Made by a program: the position numbers and the translations under genes. Shown in pieces: positions 26,678 to 35,050 of a DNA stretch of 64,000 nt. The notes under the pieces were generated by a model that was not told the origin of the DNA, searched no databases, and worked only from the letters and a program-made list of their open reading frames with translations. This stretch comes from Marinirhabdus sp963793275 (GTDB lineage: Bacteria > Bacteroidota > Bacteroidia > Flavobacteriales > Flavobacteriaceae), in the NCBI GenBank assembly GCA_963793275.1, contig CAWBZL010000001.1:400883-464882 (forward strand). The letters run 5' to 3'. The first letter of the stretch is position 1, and each line of letters starts with the position of its first letter.

Positions 26678-26769
26678 ACAGACTTTGTATACTCAATTTG
26701 AATGTAACTGGGACTGCAGTGGGAGGTGTGCAATGGGGGATGTTTTTAGTCCTGGTATGTTGCGAAGCA

Positions 26770-27714
26770 CTATTCCGATAGTCCTAATTGGTGATACCGT
26801 GCTTCCATTAAATCTGAATAGGCTATTTTTTTAGCATCCGACAGAAATGATCGATCAATCCAATCCATTGCTTTTGATTTGTTTTCGATCATTCGATTAA
26901 AGGCACCTTTAATTTGCTTTGGGGTCAACCCCATGCCTTCTGCAAAGTTCTCAAAGTGTTCCCTTTTCAGTTTCTTTTTCTTGCCAGCTACAGTAAGCGC
27001 CAGCTCTTCGGTGTCTTCTGGAAAGACGATGGCTACATTCAACAGGTCGTAGGATGGTGATAATACCCATCCATACGGACTCTCGATCATAGAGAAGTTT
27101 TTCAAGTGCATGTCATTATTTCCTGTGAGAAAAGAGAACAAAGCGATATCGAAGAAAAACGATTTATCCAATAGGGTATTGCTGGAATAGCGATCAATTG
27201 CTTTCCCAACTTTCTCCATAGAGCCTTTGTACTTGTCGAATGCCTCTGTGATCTGAAACATATCGAGCATATGAATTTTATCACCTGTTTCTGTTCGGTC
27301 TACCCGTTTGGTGATATAGCAAAGCTCTCCAGACATCAATCGAATAAGTGATGATGGCACTACCCGGATACCGAATAGTTCAGCCATACGCATAGTGACA
27401 TGTTCGTTTTCTGGCATTTCAGGAAATCTATCGGAAGGTGGTTTTAAAATATAATTGCCACCCAATGCCCCTACTACTGTGAGTCTTGAATTAGAATTTT
27501 CCCTGGATTTTGACACCAGAGACATGGATAGTTTTGGTTGAACGCCAGGTACGGCAATGCTTCGTTCTATTACGTTTCTTGCAAGTTCATCCATTTGGCT
27601 AAGCGAATAGTCAATAACAGGAGGGGTTCGCGTTCCAAAAAATTCCAAAGAACATCGTTCGTGAAAGTCTTGCTGGCCGTCAACTGGCTCGTAACAAAAT
27701 AAGCAGCTATGCAT
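26770..27714 (-). CDS. hipT: HipT-like serine/threonine kinase toxin
   Basis: 314 residues corresponding to HipA without its first N-terminal subdomain. A possible zinc knuckle opens the protein (C4, C7, H18, C21). A Gly-rich loop with an autophosphorylation-type serine follows (RSIAVPGVQPKLS, S52), then ATP-binding ILKP (K91), catalytic GNNDMHLKN (D201, N206) and Mg-binding SPSYDLLN (D223). In tripartite HipBST systems HipT phosphorylates an aminoacyl-tRNA synthetase (TrpS in E. coli) and is held in check by HipS. The target here is unknown. The start overlaps hipS by 8 bases. Confidence 0.85.
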   Translation of the reverse strand: MHSCLFCYEPVDGQQDFHERCSLEFFGTRTPPVIDYSLSQMDELARNVIERSIAVPGVQPKLSMSLVSKSRENSNSRLTVVGALGGNYILKPPSDRFPEMPENEHVTMRMAELFGIRVVPSSLIRLMSGELCYITKRVDRTETGDKIHMLDMFQITEAFDKYKGSMEKVGKAIDRYSSNTLLDKSFFFDIALFSFLTGNNDMHLKNFSMIESPYGWVLSPSYDLLNVAIVFPEDTEELALTVAGKKKKLKREHFENFAEGMGLTPKQIKGAFNRMIENKSKAMDWIDRSFLSDAKKIAYSDLMEARYHQLGLSE

Positions 27715-28039
27715 TTTCTTCTATAATTGGTTTTACACTCACTGCGCCGATACAGTTTTCACAACAGGCCAACAGTAGGCCCATTCGGTCATTTTTATTG
27801 ATCTTCCAACTTTCAGAAGCAATATCCAACAGCCATCCTTCTGGGATCAATCCCTCAAAAAACGGAAACAACCTGTTTTCTGAATAGACCTGGTTCCTCA
27901 CTGGCATCGAAAACGTAATGAAATCCTCTGGACATTGGGCCACATAGTCTTTGTCATATTGAAATGTATAACCACCATCATTGGTTTCCGTGACAATGCC
28001 CGCCAAACGATCTCTATAAAGTACTTTCCCCTGTCTCAT
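27707..28039 (-). CDS. hipS: HipS-like antitoxin (HipA N-subdomain 1)
   Basis: From the ATG at 28039 the product has 110 residues (MRQGKVLYRDRLAGIVTETN... FITFSMPVRNQVYSENRLFP FFEG). This is the HipA_N/couple_hipA fold that in ordinary HipA is the first part of the toxin. Here it is a separate gene between hipB and hipT, as in HipBST loci where the small subunit is the antitoxin. A start at 28075 is possible but would lengthen the overlap with hipB. It overlaps hipB by 26 bases and hipT by 8. Confidence 0.8.
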   Translation of the reverse strand: MRQGKVLYRDRLAGIVTETNDGGYTFQYDKDYVAQCPEDFITFSMPVRNQVYSENRLFPFFEGLIPEGWLLDIASESWKINKNDRMGLLLACCENCIGAVSVKPIIEENA

Positions 28040-28244
28040 CAAGTAGATTCTTACTGTTAACCGGAACCAACTCATGTCCGAACATTCGAAGCACCAGGTT
28101 CACCTTGTCCATATTAAGATTTGTTTTGCCCTGTTCAATTTTACGTATTACAGTCAACGCGACACCGGCGCGTTCTGCGAATTCCTCTTGGGTGAGGTCA
28201 ACTTCCTTACGACGTTCCTTGACAAAAGTTGCTAATTGTTTCAT
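28014..28244 (-). CDS. hipB: HipB-like Xre-family repressor
   Basis: 76 residues with one helix-turn-helix (LTQEEFAERAGVALTVIRKI EQGKTNLNMDKVN). First gene of the hipBST-like operon; likely autorepressor that joins HipS/HipT at the operator. The 100 bp upstream hold two direct CATTATATGC copies, one across its own start codon, and two palindromes. Confidence 0.85.
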   Translation of the reverse strand: MKQLATFVKERRKEVDLTQEEFAERAGVALTVIRKIEQGKTNLNMDKVNLVLRMFGHELVPVNSKNLLDETGESTL

Positions 28245-28342
28245 TATATGCTTTTAGATATAAAATTAGACAAATATAACACATTATATGCAATTCAATA
28301 TAATTCTATTGAATATCTTGTTTTTATATGTTTAAACATATA
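28242..28342 (-). promoter_or_regulatory. hipBST promoter/operator region
   Basis: Contains CATTATATGC at 28242-28251 (covering the hipB start codon) and again at 28282-28291, an ATTCAATA/TATTGAAT inverted repeat near 28293-28314, and a perfect 18-bp palindrome TATATGTTTAAACATATA at 28325-28342. Repeated operators around the first gene are typical for HipB-type autoregulation. Confidence 0.5.
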
Positions 28343-28403
28343 GTTTTACATCTATGTAGACGCATCATTAAATAAAAAAAGACCACCGTTACCCCGCCGT
28401 TTT

Positions 28404-28757
28404 TTAAGTTAGGTAACTGGAATAATCCTCTGGTAATTCGGCATCTATGTCGCGCAGGTATTTCTCGAGGGCTTGCATGCTGGTATGTCCAGTGATAAGC
28501 ATAATTCTACTCTTTACCTCAAAAGGTGTTGCGTTCTTGATCATCTCCTTGTAGAGGCGTGTAATGAACGTATGACGGAACGAATAGAGGCCGTACTCCT
28601 TACCTAGCTTAAAATGTTTCTTCACCACCATATTGAACCGTTTGGTAAAATAATCACGGCGGTTAACGGGGATCGCATCCCACTCACCTCCAATTCCATT
28701 TTTTAAATCGTATTCCAAATCGTATTCAAATGTAAGAAAATTCGATAATGAGGACAT
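28404..28757 (-). pseudogene. truncated tyrosine recombinase (C-terminal domain only)
   Basis: 117 codons matching the catalytic end of a phage-type integrase: YGLYSFRHTFITRLYKEM (R and H of the active site), then LITGHTSMQALEKYLRDID (second H and tyrosine region), ending DYSSYLT. The N-terminal arm-binding and core-binding domains and the first catalytic Arg are absent. The frame begins right at the terminator of the tRNA remnant. It belongs to a different subfamily from the two complete integrases in this window, so it is the relic of the recombinase that brought island A. Confidence 0.75.
28709..28727 (+). repeat. 12-bp-phased CGTATTC pair, possible integrase arm site
   Basis: CGTATTC at 28709-28715 and 28721-28727, flanked by A-rich sequence, 82 bp inside the att repeat. 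The pair at 6670-6688 at the proposed other end has the same period and orientation. Confidence 0.4.
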
Positions 28758-28789
28758 AAAAAAAGCGGTTTAGCTTTCGCTAAACCGCT
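28758..28789 (-). terminator. terminator downstream of the tRNA-Met 3' half
   Basis: Perfect 11-bp stem AGCGGTTTAGC (28764-28774) with GCTAAACCGCT (28779-28789), loop TTTC, and a T run on the minus strand. It lies just after the 3' end of the tRNA fragment and would serve tRNA transcription on that strand. Confidence 0.85.
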
Positions 28790-28808
28790 CTGGTGTTGGA
28801 TTTCTCCT

Positions 28809-28853
28809 TAGTAGCGGGAACTGGACTCGAACCAGTGACCTTCGGGTTATGAG
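28809..28853 (-). other. attachment site: 3' half of tRNA-Met (att1)
   Basis: 45 bp identical to 56960-57004. Read on the minus strand it is CTCATAACCC (anticodon CAT loop and 3' stem), variable loop, T arm with GGTTCGAGTC, and the 3' acceptor strand TCCCGCT. The 5' half of the tRNA is missing, so this is a recombination product and not a functional gene. It marks the boundary between island A and element B. Confidence 0.85.
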
Positions 28854-28956
28854 CTTGACAGAAAGGAATTGCAAAATCCAGCAAAACCCCATAAATATTA
28901 CTAATTTCAAGGTTTTTAATTTTATTCAATTTCAATAAAAACCAATTAAAATCAAA

Positions 28957-28978
28957 TTATTCTGTACTTATTCTGTAC
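28957..28978 (+). repeat. TTATTCTGTAC tandem pair, left arm-type site of element B
   Basis: Two perfect 11-bp copies (28957-28967, 28968-28978) in the integrase leader, 103 bp inside att1. The same pair with one mismatch is at 56887-56908, 51 bp inside att2. Confidence 0.7.
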
Positions 28979-29018
28979 TAGTTTTTCACTATCTTTAATA
29001 GTCACTCAAAAATGAATT

Positions 29019-30350
29019 ATGGCAAGTATAAAAATTGTGTTGAGAAGAAATATGATGCGGAAAGACAAAACATTTCCTCTCGCTATTCGAATTAGTGAAA
29101 ATTACAAAACAAACTATCAGTGGCTCGGACATTATGTACTAGAAAAGGATTGGGATAAAGATTTGGGAAAAGTTAAGCGCACTCACCCGAACTCACAAAA
29201 ACTGAATAATTTTCTCATGAAAAAGCTTACCAGAGCCCACGATATATATTTTGATTCCAAGGATAGTATCACTCCGAAACAGGTAAAGCAAAAATTGAAG
29301 GGACCTGGTGGTTCGAAATCCTTTTTTACGCTTGCTTCAGAGCGAATAAAAAACAAATATGATCGTGGAACTTTTTCCGTTGCAAAATCTGAATTATCAA
29401 TCTTATATAATTTAGAGGAATTTCTAAATCACAAACCTTCTTTAAGTAAAAACACCGCTATAAAGAATATAAAAAAAAGAAGAAAGGATAGAGTAAGTAA
29501 GGCCAGGAAATCAGAATTCAGCTTCTTAGATGGGGTTGTTTATTTTAAAAAAAATAAAAAATTGAAGTTTCGAGAAATAAATGAAGCTTTCCTGGTTAAG
29601 TTCAAAACATTTTGTGCTGCATATCTTGGCCAGAAAACCAGAACCATTACTAATCAACTCATTTTTATTCGAACAATTTTCAATGTTGCAATTAAAGAAG
29701 GAATTGTGGATCCAAAATTTTATCCTTTTGGTGGAGAAAAGGAAAAAATAAGAATTGGATCAGGTAATAAAATAGGATTGACAAAAGAGGAAGTTGAAAA
29801 AATCGAATTTTTAAGTATTGAAAAGGACTCACATATGTGGCATACTAAAAATGTTTGGTTAATATCTTTCTATTTTGCCGGCATCCGGATTTCCGATGTC
29901 GTCAAGTTGAAATGGTCTGATTTTAAAAATGGACGACTTTATTATGTGATGAATAAGAATGAAAAACCAATCAGCTTAAAGGTTCCTGAGAAGGCCGAAG
30001 AAATATTAAGTTTTTATCGTATTAGTAAAAATGAAAATAAAGGTTTTGTATTTCCATTCTTAAAGCTGGCTAATATCAACGACCCAGAAGATGTTTTTAC
30101 TAAGAGTCGGAATGCAACAAAACTTTTCAATAAGCATTTAAAAAGAATTGCCAGTCAATGTAATATTGATAAAAATTTATCAAACCATATTGCGCGTCAT
30201 AGCTTTGGAAATATCGCCGGAGATAGAATACACCCCTTAATGCTACAAAAATTATATAGGCATAGTGATTTAAAGACTACCTTAAATTATCAGGCAAATT
30301 TTATTCATAAGGATGCTGATGAGGCGCTAGATAGTGTAATTAACTTCTGA
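29019..30350 (+). CDS. int: tyrosine recombinase/integrase of element B
   Basis: 443 residues. N-terminal Arm-DNA-binding domain (IKIVLRRNMMRKDKTFPLAI, HYVLEKDWDKDLGKVKRTHP), SAM-like core-binding domain, and catalytic domain with YFAGIRISDVVKLKWSDF (Arg I), HIARHSFGNIAGD (His-xx-Arg), YRHSDLKTTLNYQANF (His and the nucleophile Tyr). All catalytic residues are visible, so it should be active. It lies 165 bp from att1 and reads into the element, the usual place for an element integrase. Related to the integrase at 57167. Confidence 0.92.
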   Translation: MASIKIVLRRNMMRKDKTFPLAIRISENYKTNYQWLGHYVLEKDWDKDLGKVKRTHPNSQKLNNFLMKKLTRAHDIYFDSKDSITPKQVKQKLKGPGGSKSFFTLASERIKNKYDRGTFSVAKSELSILYNLEEFLNHKPSLSKNTAIKNIKKRRKDRVSKARKSEFSFLDGVVYFKKNKKLKFREINEAFLVKFKTFCAAYLGQKTRTITNQLIFIRTIFNVAIKEGIVDPKFYPFGGEKEKIRIGSGNKIGLTKEEVEKIEFLSIEKDSHMWHTKNVWLISFYFAGIRISDVVKLKWSDFKNGRLYYVMNKNEKPISLKVPEKAEEILSFYRISKNENKGFVFPFLKLANINDPEDVFTKSRNATKLFNKHLKRIASQCNIDKNLSNHIARHSFGNIAGDRIHPLMLQKLYRHSDLKTTLNYQANFIHKDADEALDSVINF

Positions 30351-30599
30351 AAGATTATTTGATATCATAAAACACTTTTTTCTTTACTACATTAAGTAAC
30401 TTAGGGTTTGGCTGATTTTTGATTGACACCAGATCCTCCAAATTAATCCTATATGATTTCTAATTTTACAATAATAATTCTTTTTTACCACTTGTCGACA
30501 CTTAATTGCATATCAACGCCACTAAACCGGCCTTTAACGAAGTTTAGATTTTATTAAAGGAAATACACTGATATTTGACAGAATGGGATTAAAGAAGCT

Positions 30600-31013
30600 A
30601 TGAGGCAAAAATTAAACGTATTGTTCATCGAAGATGATGAAATAGAAGTGATGAAACTTCACAGAACCCTGAATAGTCAGGGTTTGAACCATGTGATTCA
30701 GGAAGCCCAGGATGGCGAAATGGCCCTAGAACTGCTCATGAAGAAAGACCGGTTACCAGATATCATCCTTTTGGACCTGAATATGCCCAAAATGAATGGT
30801 ATAGAGTTTTTACGCATTTTAAAAAATGATGAAACCTTAAGATACATACCAACGATCATACTTACCACTTCCAGTAACCACAAGGATGTTCTGGAGTGCT
30901 ATAAGATTGGTATTGCAGGTTACATTATTAAACCGCTTAAGTATGATGACTATGTCACTAAATTGAAATCGGTTCTGGATTACTGGAGTCTAAACGAATT
31001 AATTAAAGCCTGA
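30600..31013 (+). CDS. CheY-like single-domain response regulator
   Basis: 137 residues, one receiver domain and nothing else: acidic pair D12-D13 (EDDE), phospho-acceptor D59 in LLDLNMPKMNG, the T/S in ILTTSS, and K in IKPLKYDD. No output domain, so it works as a phosphate carrier or binds a partner. First gene of a seven-gene signalling operon; its stop overlaps the H-NOX start (TGATG). The 249-bp leader between int and this gene should carry the operon promoter. Confidence 0.85.
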   Translation: MRQKLNVLFIEDDEIEVMKLHRTLNSQGLNHVIQEAQDGEMALELLMKKDRLPDIILLDLNMPKMNGIEFLRILKNDETLRYIPTIILTTSSNHKDVLECYKIGIAGYIIKPLKYDDYVTKLKSVLDYWSLNELIKA

Positions 31014-31576
31014 TGAAAGGAATCGTATTTACTGAATTTCTAGAGATGGTTGAACAGGAATTTGGCCTGGAAGTAGTAGATAAAATCATAACTGCATCTA
31101 AACTTAAATCTGAAGGAGTTTATACTTCTGTTGGAACTTATGATTTCTTCGAAATGCAGGAGCTCTTAACCAATCTAAGCGTTGAAACCGGTATTCCTGT
31201 TAATGACCTTATATATGCTTATGGTCTTTATTTCTTCCATGTGCTAACAAAACATCACCGGGACATTTTTAGTTTATACAATTCACCTATAGAAATGCTT
31301 GCCTCCATAGAGAATCATATTCATGTGCAGGTGAGGAAAATCTATCCGGGTGCCGAACTCCCTACATTTAAGATCATTAATCAGGAAAAGGATTTCCTGG
31401 AAATGATGTATTTTTCTGAACGCTCCATGTACACTTTTGCAAAAGCATTGATGGAAAAGACCTTCGAACATTATCATAAAAATTGTATAATTGATATGGA
31501 AATGATCAGGGAAGATGGTAGCCAGGTGAGATTTAAGATTTATAAGCAGCCCCATGCAGTCAACCAACAAAATTGA
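31013..31576 (+). CDS. H-NOX (heme nitric oxide/oxygen binding) sensor
   Basis: 187 residues starting with the family opening MKGIVFTEFLEMVEQEFGLE and GVYTSVGTYDFFEM. The proximal heme ligand is H104 (IHVQVRKIYPGAELPTF aligns with the axial-His region of soluble guanylate cyclase), and the heme-propionate motif YxSxR is intact (Y133, S135, R137). Bacterial stand-alone H-NOX proteins bind NO and control a partner kinase or cyclase encoded next door. Here the next gene, overlapping by 23 bases, is a multi-PAS histidine kinase. The tail after residue 180 is short, so it has no fused output. Confidence 0.88.
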   Translation: MKGIVFTEFLEMVEQEFGLEVVDKIITASKLKSEGVYTSVGTYDFFEMQELLTNLSVETGIPVNDLIYAYGLYFFHVLTKHHRDIFSLYNSPIEMLASIENHIHVQVRKIYPGAELPTFKIINQEKDFLEMMYFSERSMYTFAKALMEKTFEHYHKNCIIDMEMIREDGSQVRFKIYKQPHAVNQQN

Positions 31577-33926
31577 AATATTAGAACGAGCCTTAAAACG
31601 GGAAAAATTAGCCAGGAAAGCAGCAGAAAGCATACTGGAACAAAAATCCAGTGAGCTTTATGAGCTTTCTGAAGAACTACGCACGTCCAAAACCAAACTG
31701 GAAGAATTATTAAATCGCAAAACTTCAGAACTTGAAGGCGTTTTTGAGAATATCATCGATGCGTATGTGGTGATGGAACTTTCTGGCGATGTAATTAAAA
31801 TGAACCAGGCGGCTGTAGACCTTCTTGGTTACGACATTGCAAATGAGCCGATCAACCTGGTGAAGCTTGTAAAAAAAGAATACCTGGAATATACACTTGA
31901 GACCTTCAAAGAATTAATAATCCACGGTAAGTTTCAAAACTACAAAGCGGTAATTGTCACTAAAAATAACGAGGAGAAGATTGTTCAAATAAATGCCAGT
32001 GTAATTTACAACCATATTGGCGAACCTATAGCTGCCCAGGGTATTGCCCGCGATATTACTGAAGAAATGCAACTTCGAAATTTAATGGAGAAGCAAAAAC
32101 AACAGTTAGATATCATTTTCAAAAATTCTCCGATAGGCGTGAGCTTATCCAAAAATCTGGAAAGCGGTTTAATCATGGTAAACCAGGCAATGTGTGATAT
32201 CGTGGGATATTCCAGAGAAGAATTCAAGAAAATGCAGGTTCAGGATCTTACCCACCCTGAAGATATTGAAGAATCAAAATTGCTGCGGGAGAAGATGTTC
32301 AGAGGGGAAATAGATAGTTTCAAAATTGAAAAAAGATATATCAGGAAAGATGGTGGTACGGTATGGGCCAAAACAACTGTAACGGGAGTCCATGATAAAA
32401 AGGGAAAAACCGATTTTATGGTTGCTACTGTTGAAGATATTACGGAGCAGAAAAAGGCAACTACACAATTGAAGGAGTCTGAAAACAGGATGGCTACTTT
32501 AATAATGAATCTCCAGACTGGAATACTTCTGGAAGATGAAACGAGACATATTCGTCTTACCAACCAGAAATTTTGCGATATGTTCGGGATTCCTGCTCCT
32601 CCCGAAGCTCTTGTCGGGGCAGACTGCAGCAATGCGGCTGAAGAATCTAAGCATCACTTTAAGAATCCGGAAGAATTCGTAGAGAATATTCATGAGCTCC
32701 TAAAAAATAAAAAGGCGGTGCTGGCCGAAGAACTACATCTAACCGACGGTAGAATTTTTGAACGCAGTTATATTCCAATCTATAATGAAGGGATATACAA
32801 AGGCCATTTATGGAGCTATGATGATGTTACTATTCGCAAGCGTTACAAAGATAATTTGAGGATTCAGAAGGAAAAGTATAGCAACATTATAGCCAATATG
32901 AACCTTGGGCTTATTGAAGTGGATAATGATGACCGAATCATAATGGCCAATCAAAGCTTTTGTACTATTAGCGGGTATACAGAGGAGGAATTGAAAGGTA
33001 AGATTGCTTCTCAACTTTTATTACATGAAGATCAGGAGAATATTGTATTTACCAAAAACGCCCAGCGTGAAAAAGGTATCTCCGACTCTTACGAGGTTAA
33101 AGTAAGGACAAAATCTGGCGAAACCCGTAATTGGTTGATTAGTGGTGCACCAAGCTATGATGTACATGGAAATATTTCCGGAACAATAGGAATTCATTTA
33201 GATATTACCGAAAGAAAAAAGCTTGAGGAGAAGCAAATTGAACTTCTGAAAAGTTTAGAAAATCAAAATGAGCAATTAAATGATTATGCCCATATAGTCT
33301 CTCACGATCTCAAATCTCCATTGAGAAATATCTCTGCCTTGTTAAGCTGGACACGAGAAGATTTTCAGAACAAACTAGGAAGCGATAGTCTGACTAATTT
33401 AGACCTAATGCAGAATAAGGTGGAAAAAATGGACCATCTTATCGAGAATATCCTAAAATATTCAAGCATCGACAACACTATCGCTAAAGAGGAAATGGTT
33501 AATACTCAGGAGGTAGTAGAAGATATCATTTCCATGATCTTTATTCCAGAACACATTACTGTAAATATTAAAAATCAATTACCGGTAATAAAGGCCGATG
33601 CGACCCGGATTCAGCAACTTTTCCAAAACCTTATTAGCAACGCGGTTAATTATATTGATAAAGAAAAAGGACTGGTTGAAATTGATGTTGAAAAGAAAAA
33701 TGACACTTATATTTTTTCAGTAGCAGATAATGGTTGTGGAATCCCAGAAGAAAATCACGAAAAAATCTTTAAGATCTTTAGTTCTACCAGTAATCATCAA
33801 ACGTCCACAGGTATTGGTCTAAGTATCGTTAGAAAAATCGTGGATCTTTACGAAGGTGAGATCTGGCTTGAAAGCGAGGAAGGAAAGGGAACTACATTTT
33901 ACTTCAGTTTTAAAAACAGATCATGA
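31554..33926 (+). CDS. multi-PAS sensor histidine kinase
   Basis: 790 residues, no membrane segment, so a cytoplasmic kinase. An N-terminal coiled coil (about 5-58, KREKLARKAAESILEQKSSE) leads into four PAS units (about 60-170, 185-300, 305-425, 435-555; PAC ends such as ITEQKKA and DITERKK). HisKA follows with H584 in YAHIVSHDLKSPLRN, then HATPase_c with NLISNAVNY, DNGCGIPEE and TGIGLSIVRK. The N-terminal coiled coil probably contacts the H-NOX protein. The second half is very similar to the kinase at 35047, so one arose by duplication. No receiver is attached; phosphate must leave by the separate HPt or receiver proteins. Confidence 0.9.
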   Translation: MQSTNKIEILERALKREKLARKAAESILEQKSSELYELSEELRTSKTKLEELLNRKTSELEGVFENIIDAYVVMELSGDVIKMNQAAVDLLGYDIANEPINLVKLVKKEYLEYTLETFKELIIHGKFQNYKAVIVTKNNEEKIVQINASVIYNHIGEPIAAQGIARDITEEMQLRNLMEKQKQQLDIIFKNSPIGVSLSKNLESGLIMVNQAMCDIVGYSREEFKKMQVQDLTHPEDIEESKLLREKMFRGEIDSFKIEKRYIRKDGGTVWAKTTVTGVHDKKGKTDFMVATVEDITEQKKATTQLKESENRMATLIMNLQTGILLEDETRHIRLTNQKFCDMFGIPAPPEALVGADCSNAAEESKHHFKNPEEFVENIHELLKNKKAVLAEELHLTDGRIFERSYIPIYNEGIYKGHLWSYDDVTIRKRYKDNLRIQKEKYSNIIANMNLGLIEVDNDDRIIMANQSFCTISGYTEEELKGKIASQLLLHEDQENIVFTKNAQREKGISDSYEVKVRTKSGETRNWLISGAPSYDVHGNISGTIGIHLDITERKKLEEKQIELLKSLENQNEQLNDYAHIVSHDLKSPLRNISALLSWTREDFQNKLGSDSLTNLDLMQNKVEKMDHLIENILKYSSIDNTIAKEEMVNTQEVVEDIISMIFIPEHITVNIKNQLPVIKADATRIQQLFQNLISNAVNYIDKEKGLVEIDVEKKNDTYIFSVADNGCGIPEENHEKIFKIFSSTSNHQTSTGIGLSIVRKIVDLYEGEIWLESEEGKGTTFYFSFKNRS

Positions 33927-35050
33927 GAATTATACAGGCAAAATATGTATCAGGAAGCTGGCATTACCTATCAGATAAGGTCACGCTAAAAAATCCTCTT
34001 GTACTCGTTTTTGGTGACCGGTTTATCCTGGAAACTGAAGAACTAATCAGAAAAGTTGAAAAAGAATTTCCTTATAAAAATATCGTTTACAGTTCTACAG
34101 CAGGAGAGATCCTTGGTGCTAATGTCACTACAAATGAACTGGTTGTTACCGCTATAGACTTTGAAAAAACAAAGTTTGAAATAAGAACTGCCAATATTCA
34201 TGATCACAAATTGAATTCCTTTAATCTTGCAAATTCTTTAATAAAGGAACTGCCGAATGATGGTCTAAAACATGTATTTGTAGTATCTGAAGGTAGTTTT
34301 GTAAATGGCAGTGAACTTCTGGATGGCCTGGATGCCGAAAAAGAAAAAAGTTTTTGCATTACAGGTGGGTTAAGCGGTGACGGGACTAGGTTTGAAAAAA
34401 CCCTGGCTGGTCACAATGAAATTAAGGAAGGTGAAGTGGTGCTGATTGGATTATACGGAGAAACACTGGAAATCTCATTTTCAAGCCTTGGTGGATGGAT
34501 CCCTTTTGGACCTGAGAGGACGATAACAAAATCTGATAAGAACGTTCTTTATGAATTGGACGGCCAGCCGGCGCTGGATCTATACTCAAAATACCTTGGA
34601 GAAAAAGCTTCAGAGCTACCACAGGCATCCTTATTATATCCGTTGTACGTAAGGGAAGAAGGGGCAAAACATCCAGTGGTAAGAACAATTCTGAATATAG
34701 ACAGGGAAAATCAAACTATGATTCTGGCGGGCAATGTCCCTCAAGGATCCAGAGCGCAACTCATGATGGCTTCAGCAGATGCATTGCTAGAAGGTGCCAG
34801 AGAAGCGGCAAAACTGGCAATGAAAGCCAGAAAGAACTCTCCTGAACTTGCTTTATTGATTAGCTGTATTGGTCGGCGCCTCGTTTTAGATCAAAGAGCC
34901 GAAGAAGAAATTGAAGAAGTAATTGACATTATTGGCGATAATGTAAGTGTAGGAGGATTTTACAGCTATGGTGAGATCGCTCCTTTTCACGGTGAAAAAA
35001 CCAGTTCTTTACACAATCAAACCATGACCCTAACCCTGATCAGCGAATGA
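33923..35050 (+). CDS. FIST-domain sensor (NosP-like)
   Basis: 375 residues with FIST_N (VLVFGDRFILETEELIRKVE, YSSTAGEILGANV) followed by FIST_C (ending GGFYSYGEIAPF, SLHNQTMTLTLI). FIST proteins are cytoplasmic sensor modules. A subgroup, NosP, is a heme-based nitric oxide sensor that works with a neighbouring histidine kinase. Finding one next to an H-NOX gene makes the NosP reading attractive, but I cannot prove heme binding from sequence. Starts on the previous stop (ATGA) and ends on the next start, so coupling is tight. Confidence 0.85.
   Translation: MRIIQAKYVSGSWHYLSDKVTLKNPLVLVFGDRFILETEELIRKVEKEFPYKNIVYSSTAGEILGANVTTNELVVTAIDFEKTKFEIRTANIHDHKLNSFNLANSLIKELPNDGLKHVFVVSEGSFVNGSELLDGLDAEKEKSFCITGGLSGDGTRFEKTLAGHNEIKEGEVVLIGLYGETLEISFSSLGGWIPFGPERTITKSDKNVLYELDGQPALDLYSKYLGEKASELPQASLLYPLYVREEGAKHPVVRTILNIDRENQTMILAGNVPQGSRAQLMMASADALLEGAREAAKLAMKARKNSPELALLISCIGRRLVLDQRAEEEIEEVIDIIGDNVSVGGFYSYGEIAPFHGEKTSSLHNQTMTLTLISE

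Noticed and set aside
26625..26834. 69-codon plus-strand frame
   Set aside because: Runs through the phased GATT block and into the antisense of hipT; no coding signature.
28809..28853. functional tRNA-Met gene
   Set aside because: Only the anticodon loop and the 3' half are present; following bases on the 5' side do not form D arm or acceptor strand. Same for 56960-57004.
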